DNA of 64,000 bases, taken from NCBI GenBank assembly GCA_963734955.1, contig CAVTJO010000016.1, positions 205,221 to 269,220 of the forward strand. Direction: 5' to 3'. Shown in pieces: positions 16,516 to 26,158 of this stretch (positions are counted from its first letter, which is position 1; each line of letters begins with the position of its first letter). The notes under the pieces are model-generated. The model had not been told where the DNA came from, searched no databases, and worked only from the letters and a program-made list of their open reading frames with translations. This stretch comes from UBA11986 sp963734955 (GTDB taxonomy: Bacteria; Bacteroidota; Ignavibacteria; UBA10030; UBA6906). Both the position numbers and the translations under genes were made by a program.

Positions 16516-18072
16516 AACTTGAGAATCTGAAAAGAATCCGTCTTGCCGTTTCAGTGGTTTTCTTTCTGCTGACGGGGGTGTTGTTCCTTGATTTCACAGG
16601 AACTGTTTCTCCTTTTTGGATGAACAGCATTCTGTTCCTCCAATTCATTCCATCATTGACGAAGTTCCTTACTCTCTTTGGTCTCGCCGGAACCGGATTC
16701 CTTGTTGCGCTCCTACTGACCCTGTTCTTTGGCCGCATCTATTGCTCAACCGTTTGCCCACTCGGAACATTGCAGGACGTTGTTTCCTTTGCCGGGCGGA
16801 GATTTGACAAGAAGAAACACCATCGGCATCTCAAGTCATTCAATCCTCTCCGATATGGCCTTCTGATTCTCACGGCAATCCTGGCTGTAAACGGAATCCT
16901 CATGCTGCTAAACCTTCTTGACCCGTTCAGCAGCTTCGGGAGAGTCATGGCCAATCTTGCTCAGCCGATTGCTCTCGTCGTTAACAACGGAATAGCGTTC
17001 GTTCTGGAGTCCACCGGAATCTATACCCTCAACTCTGTTCCTCTCCGGGGCATCGCCCTCTCATCCATAGTTGCTACGATCATCATCCTTGGGGTGATTC
17101 TGTGGATGTCGTACAAACATGGAAGACTCTACTGCAACACGCTTTGCCCTGTGGGAAGCCTGCTGGGATTGCTTTCCAGATTCTCCCTCTACCGAATCGC
17201 CATCAACGAAACAGTCTGCATCGGATGCAATTTGTGTGAGCAGGTGTGCAAGGGTGGATGCATAGACAAAAAGGCAAAGACGGTGGACTTCACCCGCTGT
17301 GTGAGTTGCTACAATTGTTTCACCGTCTGTCCGACAGATGGCCTTACGTTTCGACGTGCGTTCGCAGGACAAACGCCCGCCGTACCGCAAGAACCGGATT
17401 ACACTCGTCGTGAGGCGATCTACAACTCATGTCTTCTCGTGGCCGGCGCGTTCGGCACAACAACTGTTGGGACAAAGAGAATCATCAGCACAAAAGAGAG
17501 CACAATAGTTGTCGTGAGGACAACTCCTGTTGCCCCTCCGGGCTCGCAGGGTATTGAGCGCTTCACTGCAACATGCACAGCGTGCCACGTTTGTGTGAGC
17601 GCCTGCCCCTCACAGGTGCTGATACCATCGTTCCTCGAGTATCGGGTTCACCGGCATGATGCAACCACGTCTGGACTACAAGGCGGGGTTCTGCAACTAT
17701 GAGTGCACAACGTGTACAGAAATCTGTCCGAGTGGGGCAATTCTTCCTGTCGCACAAGAACAGAAGAAGCTGACACAGTTCGGTACTGCCAAATTCGTGA
17801 AGGACAATTGCATCGTCTACACAGAGGAGAAGGATTGCGGCGCCTGTTCAGAGCATTGCCCGACGAAGGCAGTCCGGATGGTTCCATACAAGAAACTTGT
17901 GGCCCCTGAAGTTAAGGAAGACTATTGCATTGGTTGCGGCGCTTGCGAGTTCGCGTGTCCGACCAAGCCATACAAGGCCATCTACGTCGAAGGTAAGCCT
18001 GTCCACGGCCTCGCGAAGAAACCTGAAGTGAAGAAGCTCGATGTAAAGGTGCAGGAGGATTTCCCGTTCTAG
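16512..18072 (+). CDS. NapH/NosR-like membrane polyferredoxin (one-base frameshift at 17643)
   Basis: Membrane protein with about four to five helices at residues 8-215, paired membrane-domain CPLG and CPVGS cysteines (YCSTVCPLG, YCNTLCPVGS), then a ferredoxin domain with CIGCNLCEQVCKGGC and CVSCYNCFTVCP. A long soluble C-terminus has at least four further Cys clusters (CTACHVCVSACP, CTTCTEICP, CGACSEHCP, CIGCGACEFACP). The frame breaks at an extra C at 17643: reading GAG TAT then GGG TTC ACC GGC restores EYGFTGMMQPR and continues to the stop at 18072, giving roughly 520 residues. The second part alone would lack any membrane anchor. It probably passes electrons between a quinol and periplasmic partners, possibly the DUF362 protein. 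The slip may be a sequencing error. Confidence 0.85.
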
Positions 18073-18248
18073 ATACACGACGCCCCGCTCTTTACTCCCC
18101 CTCAGTGATGAGTTACCATAATCACTCCCCCGAACAATTAATAGTGGAAGGAATGCACGAAGTAACGTATATTGAGAACATTCGTCGGCACTCATTTGTT
18201 TAACAAACAACCCATCCCAAACCAACCAAAGGTCGCAAGGAGATACTG

Positions 18249-21200
18249 GTGAGAACACGTCTTACGCTTTTCGCATTTGCGCTATCAACGAGCATTGCCG
18301 CCGGTCAGCATGTCGCTCCTCTCGGGAGACTGCTTGACGGGTACTACCCCCGGATGTCAGCGCAGGATACGGTAATCGTCTGGATCTATTTCACAGACAA
18401 AGGTCCATTGGCCGAACAGAAAATGGCGCTTGCCCCAACTGCATATCTTTCCGAGAGGGCAATCAGGCGGCGAGAGAAAGCTCTCCAAACGACTCAAGTC
18501 ATCGACATGCAGGACGTTCCGATTGAGCAGTCGTATGTCGATCAAGTCAAGGTGATGGTGAGAAGGTTCCGACATCAAATGAAGTGGTTCAACACCGTCA
18601 GTGCCGTGGCGACGAAAGACCAAATCGAACAACTGCGACGGCTGCCATTTGTGAGGGAAGTGGACGCTGTTGTCCGGTACAAAACAAGCGACGTCGTCAA
18701 CCGGGATGTCCCGACAGGCCCGCCTGAGGTTTTCCCCACCAATCCGGATACCTCCTTCAGCTACGGTGGATCGCTTACACAGAACCAGCAAATCAATACC
18801 GTTGCCGTGCATAACCTCGGGATCACGGGACAGGGAGTCCTCATCGGCATATTCGACGATTCGTTCCCCAACCTCAATCACCCGGCGCTCGCAACACGTC
18901 CAATCGTTGCCCATTATGACTTCGTTGATAACGACACGGTGTTTCACAACAACGACTCTCACGGCCAGGAGACATTTTCCACGATCGGAGGTTTCCAGAA
19001 CGGGAGCCATATCGGCCCTGCGTTCGGTGCGTCGTTTGTTCTGTCGAGAACAGAACAGGTCACATCCGAGACACCCATTGAAGAAGACAACTGGGCGCGT
19101 GCCATCATCTGGGCTGACAGCATTGGCATTGATGTTTCGAGCACTTCGTTGGGATACAATGATCCGACCGGCCCGTATGATCCACCCTGGCCATCGTATG
19201 GTTGGCAGGATATGAATGGTTCGACCACAGTAATTACACGAGCGGCGGATCGGGCGGCAGCCCTCGGCATCACGGTTGTAAACTCCGCGGGGAATGCAGG
19301 TGATAACGCAAGCCATAACACTCTGGGCGCTCCCGCCGACGGGTTCAATGTCATCACCGCCGGGGCCGTCACTTCCTCAGGAACACGGGCATCGTTCAGC
19401 GCCGTTGGACCAACTGCCGACGGCCGGATAAAGCCAGATATCATGGCGATGGGCTCTGGAGTGCAGGTGGCATCAGGCACTTCAGGCTACTTGCTTGCTG
19501 ACGGGACATCATTCTCGTGTCCACTCTCTGCCGGAGTTGCAGCTCTTGTTATCAGCGGCAATCTCAATTTCAACCTGACGCCCTTCCAGGTGCGTGAGGC
19601 AATGCGACAGACGGCAAGTCACCCCAATACCCCGGACCGGCTGACCGGGTGGGGAATCCTCAACGCGTTCAACGCGGTGCACTATGCCTGGATCGAACAC
19701 ACTCCCCTTTCAAATACAGAAGACACCACAGCGCGCCTCGTTCTCGTGCGCATCAAGTCACGCATACCTTTAGTCGCGGACTCGACGCAGGTTGTCTACG
19801 GCATTGGCGGGAGCTTCACAAACAGCGCACTACTAACTCCGACGGGGAATCCGAACGAGTTCAGCGCACACATACCTTACCTTGGATCGGGCGTCAACAT
19901 CACGTATTACATCAAGACCCGAAACGCGTACGTGTCAACCCGCTCGCCCTTGACGGGCTCGTACAGCTATCAAGTCGGACAGGACGTGACAGGACCCGCT
20001 ATCGTTCATCGCGATCTCGGCAATCAGGCACTGGCAAGCTGGCCTCCACAGATTTCGGTATCTGCCTCGGACATCAGCGGCGTCGATTCAGTCACAGTCC
20101 TGAGCAAACTCAACGGGGTTTCTCTTGCGTCCTTTTCTTTGCCGCTGGTCAATGGCGTGTATACCGACACACTGCACATCAGCAGGAGTCAGGTACATGC
20201 TGGAGATTCTGTCTCATATCGCATACTTGCAACCGATGGGAGCCGGCAACACAATCTGTCGGTGTACCCGGCTTCGGGAGAAATCAGGTTTGCCATTCTC
20301 GATTACTACAACCGGAACACTTCGTTCGATGACTCTCCGTCAAACTTCACCGGCACGAATAACTGGCAATGGGGAACTCCCTCGGGACCATCTCCGCATG
20401 CCCACAGCGGCCTGAAGTGCTGGGGGACGATCCTTTCAGGAAACTACACTCAAGGACCGTTGCTCTCCTCTTTGACAATGCCTCTCTCACGAGTGTTCTC
20501 AAATCGGGCGTCGTTCTCATTCTGGCAGTGGTACGAAATCCAGAGCCGCTACGATGGTGGCAATGTGAAGATCTCTGTCAACCAAGGACCATTCCAGATC
20601 ATCCAGCCTGTCGGATCGTATCCTCCGCCGATAATCTACAGTGGCTTTGGGAATCCACTCGCGGGGCAGGCAGGGTACTCAAGTGTCGGTGGAACGACCT
20701 GGTCGAAAGCAACGTTCGATCTCACCGGTGTTGCCAGCGAGGGCGACTCCATTGCGATCAGGTTTGATTTCGGTGCAGACAATTCCATTCAATACCGGGG
20801 ATGGTACGTCGATGATTTCACCAGCGACGGGATAGGAGGCCCGCCTCCAACCACGGCGCCAAACCTCGGAGTGGACCGAGATACAATCAGCATCGGCAAT
20901 GTTCCGATTGGAAGGACGGACTCCTCGCAGAGTATGCTTGTGACGAACTTTGGCGTGACGACGTTGAATGTCACCAACATCAGCTCGAGCAATCCCGCGT
21001 TCGGCGTGAACAGAACGTCGTTCTCTCTGAATTATCTCGACACGCTGCGGGTCAAAGTCTACTTTACGGCTCCCAACCCGGGCGGATTGAGAACCGCCGC
21101 CTTGACGTTCACATCAAACTCCAATCCGCCGGCACCCGAAGTCCAATTGCGTGCTGTGAGCGTCGGTCAGGCGAGTATTGTCGCTTCACCAGACACATTC

Positions 21201-22484
21201 TACTTCCGACGGCTGCCCGGACCCGATACAACCAGAACCTCGTTCAGCATCAGGAACCCTGGCACCGACACGCTGCGATACACCATTGACGAGACCATCG
21301 GGTCCCTGTTGCAGAATGCTCGATCCATTGAGCGCAGCAAGACACAGCAGCCGACAATTTCCGTTGCCAAGGGTGGAGTGGATCCAAATCCCGGAGAGAG
21401 GGACAGTTCCGGCGGCCCGGATGCGTTCGGCTATCGCTGGATTGACAGTGATTCTCCGGGCGGTCCTACATTTAACTGGGTGGACATCAGCACTGTTGGA
21501 ACACAGGTTACTTCGTGGAACGGCTCAGCCGACGACGGCTATGCCACGATTCCGTTCCCCTTCTCTTTCTCGCTCTACGGAACTGCATTCAGCGGAAGCA
21601 TCAACGTGTGTACAAACGGGTTCTTGAGCTTCACTTCAACCAGTACAGACTATTCGAACCTTGCATTACCGAACAGCACAGCGCCGTTAAGTGCCATCTT
21701 CCCGTTCTGGGACGATCTCTATCTCGTCACCAGTGGGACGGTCTACTACTATAATGATGTCGCTAACAGCCGGTTCATTGTCGAGTATCTCAATGTCCCT
21801 CACTTCAGCTCGGGCGGACCGTACACCTTTGAGGTCATCTTCAAGCCGGATGGGACAATGTTATATCAATATCAGTCAATGGACCTGACGCTTGTCAATA
21901 GTTCAACCATTGGGATCCAGAATGCCGCCGGTACAGTTGCGCTCCAGGTGGCGTACAACAGCAACTACGTTCACAACAACCTCGCGCTTCTGCTTACAAC
22001 TGACATTCTCCCATGGGCGTCAACAAGTCCGACGAGCGGTATCGTTGCACCCGGAGACAGTACCTCAGTGGAGTTGAGAATTCATCCGTTTGGGCTGAGA
22101 ACAGACACTCTGTACACCGGCGGACTCAGAATCACCGGCAACACGCCGGACGTGCGACGGATCGGCCTGGGTCTTCGAACCTCGAACCCTGTCAGCGTCG
22201 GCGGACCCGGTGGTATCCCGACGACATTCGTCCTTGACCAGAATTATCCCAACCCTTTCAACCCGGCAACAACCATTCGGTACGGGTTGCCACATGCGGC
22301 GCAGGTGACACTCGTTGTATATAACACACTTGGGCAACAAGTATCATCGCTTGTGAACGAACAGCAACAGGCCGGCTACCACGAAGTGAAACTTGAGAAT
22401 CCCGGTCTTGCTTCGGGAGTGTACTTCTATCGCATTCAAGCGGGGGATTTCGTCGCAACCCGCAAGCTCCTGTTGTTGAAGTAA
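18249..22484 (+). CDS. Giant secreted subtilisin-like (S8) peptidase with C-terminal sorting domain
   Basis: 1,411 residues from a GTG start with AAGGAGA upstream. Signal peptide to about residue 20, a propeptide-like segment, then the S8 domain with its triad: Asp in GIFDDS near 201, His in DSHGQ near 237, Ser in GTSFSCP near 421. After the protease come an immune-receptor-like/jelly-roll region (about 670-860, with FSFWQWY), an ASPM/Abnormal-spindle-like Ig domain (LGVDRDTISIGNVPIG near 875), a second Ig-like repeat near 980 and a nidogen-like segment (YATIPFPFSFSLYG). The last 80 residues have PNPFNP and end GVYFYR...KLLLLK, the outer-membrane secretion sorting domain. The 176 bp before it (18073-18248) contain no gene I can see. 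Confidence 0.92.
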   Translation: MRTRLTLFAFALSTSIAAGQHVAPLGRLLDGYYPRMSAQDTVIVWIYFTDKGPLAEQKMALAPTAYLSERAIRRREKALQTTQVIDMQDVPIEQSYVDQVKVMVRRFRHQMKWFNTVSAVATKDQIEQLRRLPFVREVDAVVRYKTSDVVNRDVPTGPPEVFPTNPDTSFSYGGSLTQNQQINTVAVHNLGITGQGVLIGIFDDSFPNLNHPALATRPIVAHYDFVDNDTVFHNNDSHGQETFSTIGGFQNGSHIGPAFGASFVLSRTEQVTSETPIEEDNWARAIIWADSIGIDVSSTSLGYNDPTGPYDPPWPSYGWQDMNGSTTVITRAADRAAALGITVVNSAGNAGDNASHNTLGAPADGFNVITAGAVTSSGTRASFSAVGPTADGRIKPDIMAMGSGVQVASGTSGYLLADGTSFSCPLSAGVAALVISGNLNFNLTPFQVREAMRQTASHPNTPDRLTGWGILNAFNAVHYAWIEHTPLSNTEDTTARLVLVRIKSRIPLVADSTQVVYGIGGSFTNSALLTPTGNPNEFSAHIPYLGSGVNITYYIKTRNAYVSTRSPLTGSYSYQVGQDVTGPAIVHRDLGNQALASWPPQISVSASDISGVDSVTVLSKLNGVSLASFSLPLVNGVYTDTLHISRSQVHAGDSVSYRILATDGSRQHNLSVYPASGEIRFAILDYYNRNTSFDDSPSNFTGTNNWQWGTPSGPSPHAHSGLKCWGTILSGNYTQGPLLSSLTMPLSRVFSNRASFSFWQWYEIQSRYDGGNVKISVNQGPFQIIQPVGSYPPPIIYSGFGNPLAGQAGYSSVGGTTWSKATFDLTGVASEGDSIAIRFDFGADNSIQYRGWYVDDFTSDGIGGPPPTTAPNLGVDRDTISIGNVPIGRTDSSQSMLVTNFGVTTLNVTNISSSNPAFGVNRTSFSLNYLDTLRVKVYFTAPNPGGLRTAALTFTSNSNPPAPEVQLRAVSVGQASIVASPDTFYFRRLPGPDTTRTSFSIRNPGTDTLRYTIDETIGSLLQNARSIERSKTQQPTISVAKGGVDPNPGERDSSGGPDAFGYRWIDSDSPGGPTFNWVDISTVGTQVTSWNGSADDGYATIPFPFSFSLYGTAFSGSINVCTNGFLSFTSTSTDYSNLALPNSTAPLSAIFPFWDDLYLVTSGTVYYYNDVANSRFIVEYLNVPHFSSGGPYTFEVIFKPDGTMLYQYQSMDLTLVNSSTIGIQNAAGTVALQVAYNSNYVHNNLALLLTTDILPWASTSPTSGIVAPGDSTSVELRIHPFGLRTDTLYTGGLRITGNTPDVRRIGLGLRTSNPVSVGGPGGIPTTFVLDQNYPNPFNPATTIRYGLPHAAQVTLVVYNTLGQQVSSLVNEQQQAGYHEVKLENPGLASGVYFYRIQAGDFVATRKLLLLK

Positions 22485-22511
22485 GCGCTCAGCACAGGTC
22501 AGCCACTTCCC

Positions 22512-22545
22512 AGCCCCGGCCAGAAATGGCTGGGGCTTTGTGTTT
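22512..22545 (+). terminator. Rho-independent terminator after the S8 peptidase gene
   Basis: AGCCCCGGCCA, loop GAAA, then TGGCTGGGGCT (one bulged base), followed by TTGTGTTTG; it begins 27 bases after the stop codon at 22484. Confidence 0.8.
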
Positions 22546-22693
22546 GTCAGGCCGATGACATTGAAAAACGAGATGTTGATTGGGAGATGAAGAACGAGCA
22601 GGCTGATTGACCTCCGTCCATCCCGGAAAATGTTTGATCATAACATTGCGTTTCGTCCCTTCCCGACGTATATTTCATCCACGAGATCTTTGG

Positions 22694-22733
22694 AAGAGGC
22701 CTTTATCGTTAATGGACGGTAACGGCCTTTTTC
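22694..22733 (+). promoter_or_regulatory. Interrupted hairpin with T-tract in leader of M1 peptidase gene
   Basis: GAGGCC-TTTAT-CGTTA pairs with TAACG-GGCC-type sequence and runs into five T residues, 95 bases upstream of the M1 peptidase start and well after the previous terminator. It could be a leader terminator/attenuator. Like the repeat at 15511 it precedes an exported-protein gene. No known riboswitch class is recognised. Confidence 0.3.
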
Positions 22734-22828
22734 CATTTCATCGGTTGATGACAATTGAAGAACATTTCGTTGCGCCTGTTTGAGATTGCCACACCGTATC
22801 TGTTTGCCAAACGATAGAGGAGAACGGT

Positions 22829-24852
22829 ATGAGACAACTTGCTACGGTTGTGGCCGGATTGTGTTCGGCAATCCAATTGATGTTCGGGCAATTCCAACCC
22901 CAACAAACGGGAACAGACGAAGAAGCCCTTTTCAAGGGTGAGGCGAGAAGGTATGAGATGTTGCGCGATGCAATGCTCGAACCCGCGTCGGACCTGAACA
23001 TCGACGTCAAGTACTACAAGCTCAATATTGCCATCACAACATCGCCGAACTACCTCCGTGGCGTGGTAACGATGAGGGCGCAGAGCGTGGTGGCAAATCT
23101 CACGACTGTTACGCTCGACCTGATGAACCCCCTTACGGTCGATTCGGTGAAGACCGGAAATACGAGTCTTCTCTTCACCCAACAGCCAACGACGCTCACC
23201 ATCACTCTCGACAGATCGTATGGGTCGGGCGAGATGGTCACGACGGATATTTACTATCGCGGCGTGCCCGGCAGCAGCGGCTTTGGCAGTTTCACGTTTT
23301 CATCTCATTTGGGTACGCCATGGGTGTATACGCTCAGCGAGCCGTATGGCGCAAAAGACTGGTGGCCGTGCAAGGATCATCCGTCGGACAAAGCCGATTC
23401 GGTTGACATCTGGGTGACGGTGGACAGCACGTTCAAAGTCGGTTCAGAAGGGAAATTGGTTGCCGTCATCAACAACGGCAATGGCACCTCGACGTACCAA
23501 TGGGCTGAGCGCTATCCCATCAGCACCTACCTTGTGTCGATGGCGATCACGAACTTTGCCGAGTTCACCAACTGGTTCAGGTATACCCCGACCGATTCCA
23601 TGCCGGTGCTCAACTATGTTCTTCCCGAACACCTCACGAGCGCTCAAACGAATCTGCCGCGAACCATCGATATGCTCTCCATTTATTCATCGAGATACGG
23701 CCTCTACCCATTCATCAATGAGAAGTACGGACATTCCGAGTTCGGTTGGGGCGGCGGTATGGAACACCAGACGATGACGTCGCTGAACGGGTTCAGCGAA
23801 AGTCTCGTGGCCCACGAGCTTGCACATATGTGGTACGGCGATATGATCACCTGTGCGAACTGGCCGAATATCTGGCTGAACGAGGGCTTTGCCACCTACT
23901 CAGTTGCAGTGTACTATGAAGGCAAGTATGGGTTCTCCAACTACACAACGTATATCAACAGCCAGATGAGCAGCGCGAGGAATGCAGTTGGCACAATTCA
24001 CGTCCAGGATACATCGAATACCGGCACACTTTTCAATGGCAACCTTGTTTATGCGAAAGGTGCTTGTGTACTGCACATGCTCAGGCACGTCCTCGGTGAC
24101 TCTACATTCTTCAGATCGATGCGCTCGTACGCGTTCGATCCCCGTTTCCGGTTTGGGGTGGCAACGACCGAGAATTTCAGAGAAGTGTGCGAGACCGTGT
24201 CCGGCGATTCCCTCGGCTACTTCTTCAACGAGTGGATCTACGGAGAGAAGTATCCCCGGTACAGCTATTCATGGCGCGCCATCGCCGATACCGATGGCGG
24301 CTATGTCGTGCCGATCAGGATTCAACAGACGACAGGAACAACCAACCCCGTACGTTCTTCACCATGCCCGTGGATTTCAGACTGACGGGGTCGGGGCTCG
24401 ATACGACGTTCCGGCTGTGGAACAACTCCGGCGATCAGTATTTCTCCGTTCATGTTCCGACCCTGCCTACAACAGGGCAACTCGACCCGAACAACTGGAT
24501 ACTGAAGACTGCAACGCCGGTGTCCGTTGGCGACGAAGAGGCGGGCACGCCTCTTGCATTCAGGCTCGATCAGAATTATCCCAATCCGTTTAACCCGAAC
24601 ACGTCGATCGGATTCTCCGTCCCTCCGGGACGAGACCTCGCCTCAGGCGGGCAGATTTCAGAGTACGGATTGGTGACTCTGAAGGTGTTTGATCTGTTGG
24701 GACGGGAAGTGGCAACCCTGGTGCACGACGTGAAACAACCGGGGACATACACAACGCAATGGGATGCAAGCAACATCGCGAGTGGTGTCTACATCTACCG
24801 TTTACAGTCAGGCGACTTTATTGCGAGCAGGAAGCTCTTGCTCTTGAGGTAA
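22829..24852 (+). CDS. Secreted M1-family metallopeptidase with C-terminal sorting domain (frameshift near 24353)
   Basis: Roughly 674 residues when read through a one-base slip. Signal peptide (TVVAGLCSAIQLMFG), an M1 N-terminal beta domain, then the catalytic domain with the exopeptidase-type GGGMEHQTM, zinc motif HELAHMW near residue 329 and the third ligand in WLNEGFATYS 18-19 residues on. The frame is lost at 24353: upstream frame reads TNPV then nonsense, while the next frame resumes at 24355 with FFTMPVDF and continues through DQNYPNPFNPN to the standard ending IASRKLLLLR. Two spare bases (or one lost base) explain it. The catalytic part lies wholly before the slip; if the slip is real the product would lose only its sorting domain. 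Confidence 0.87.
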
Positions 24853-25050
24853 GAATTGGGGTCAAGCTCCAAGTGAAAGGACCTGACTGATGATTCCAGT
24901 TCGCCAGCCGTGTCCCTGCCGGGATTGCCTGCGAAGGATGAGAATGTAGTCCTAGACAAGCAACACCATCCAGGGTAATTCCGGAATCGACTTTGCTCTG
25001 TAGCGATGATATTGTGATAATATCATAATGATTTCACAAGATCAAGCGCC

Positions 25051-26145
25051 TTAGTAGGTCACATCCAATCCGACACCGACCTCTACGCCGGTGACACTGG
25101 TGCCGCCATCGAGCGAACCAAACTGGAACTTGAGTCGAGCGGGAATTCTTAATGCAGAAGACACAGCAAACACCGGGGCGACGCCAACCCCGAAGAGGTT
25201 CTTGCCCTGGAAGGACGCGGCAGTCACCCGATAGAAGCGCCCTTCGCCGAGCACTCCCATTGACACATTATCACTGAACCAGATCACGTACGAACCGAAA
25301 AGATCGAACTCGTCAGGATCCGTCTTCTCCGGTTCTGACACAAGACTGTTGCCAACAGCGAACTCATTCTTAGCTCTCGTCCGATAACGAGCAAGGACAC
25401 GCAACTGATCATAGTCAAAGTACTTGCGGTACTGAAGGTTTGCCACGATCTTGTTGCCCGAAGCAAACACCTCTTCGCCGTCAAGTTTATCCTTCCCGTA
25501 TGCCGTGAACACGATATCAGCGGACGCGGTCTCGGTCTTGCTTGGCGCCACATCAATCCCGGACGTTAGCAAGAACTCATCACCCGGATCGTAGTCTCCC
25601 AGACCTTTGAGAGGCTTGAACTTCCCTTTGTACTGGTATGATGCCCCGAGACCAAGCACCACATTCTCACTCATTTGAAATCCCCAAATGATCCCAGGAT
25701 TGATGTTCAATCCTGTCCCGAAGTTCGGGGTTTGGAGATCGAAGAACCTGTTGCTCAACAGCAGAGATGTCTGAAACTCATCGGAGGTGAGTTCCTTGTG
25801 GCCGCTCGGGAGATTCACACCAAGACTAAAGACGAAGTGTGGTTTCTCCAGGCGATGCTGGATGGCAATCTGCGCGTCCGCCAGGCCACTCAATGATGCA
25901 ATGTCGCCACCAGCGCTTGCTCCTGCACCGTGAAAACTGATGGTTGTCTGCCTCCCCAATGGCTGGAGAAGCGACACCTCAACGCTCGTCTCCGAGAACG
26001 CATTGCCATCCTGAACCGACCAGCGCTGAAACACCGGGAACACCCTGATGCTCCCCTGCCGACTGTTCTGCTGCACATCGAGTGCCTGGGGTGTTGCCCT
26101 GCCGATCGGGCATGCAATAAGGATCATGATAAGAAAGTGTTTCAT
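25051..26145 (-). CDS. Outer-membrane beta-barrel-like protein, unknown function
   Basis: 364 residues from ATG 26145, which gives a good signal peptide (MKHFLIMILIACPIG, cleavage near TPQA). The remainder alternates polar and hydrophobic residues with Gly and aromatics (GIIWGFQMSENVVLGLGASYQYKG-type strands), as expected of an outer-membrane barrel of roughly 12-16 strands; the last residue is Tyr after DVTY, close to the C-terminal aromatic signature. It starts 13 bp after the stop of the 1,521-residue secreted protein and is the last gene of the long minus-strand run. The 198 bp beyond it (24853-25050) hold only an AT-rich palindrome near 25010. Confidence 0.6.
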   Translation of the reverse strand: MKHFLIMILIACPIGRATPQALDVQQNSRQGSIRVFPVFQRWSVQDGNAFSETSVEVSLLQPLGRQTTISFHGAGASAGGDIASLSGLADAQIAIQHRLEKPHFVFSLGVNLPSGHKELTSDEFQTSLLLSNRFFDLQTPNFGTGLNINPGIIWGFQMSENVVLGLGASYQYKGKFKPLKGLGDYDPGDEFLLTSGIDVAPSKTETASADIVFTAYGKDKLDGEEVFASGNKIVANLQYRKYFDYDQLRVLARYRTRAKNEFAVGNSLVSEPEKTDPDEFDLFGSYVIWFSDNVSMGVLGEGRFYRVTAASFQGKNLFGVGVAPVFAVSSALRIPARLKFQFGSLDGGTSVTGVEVGVGLDVTY

Positions 26146-26158
26146 AGGTCTTTGCCCA

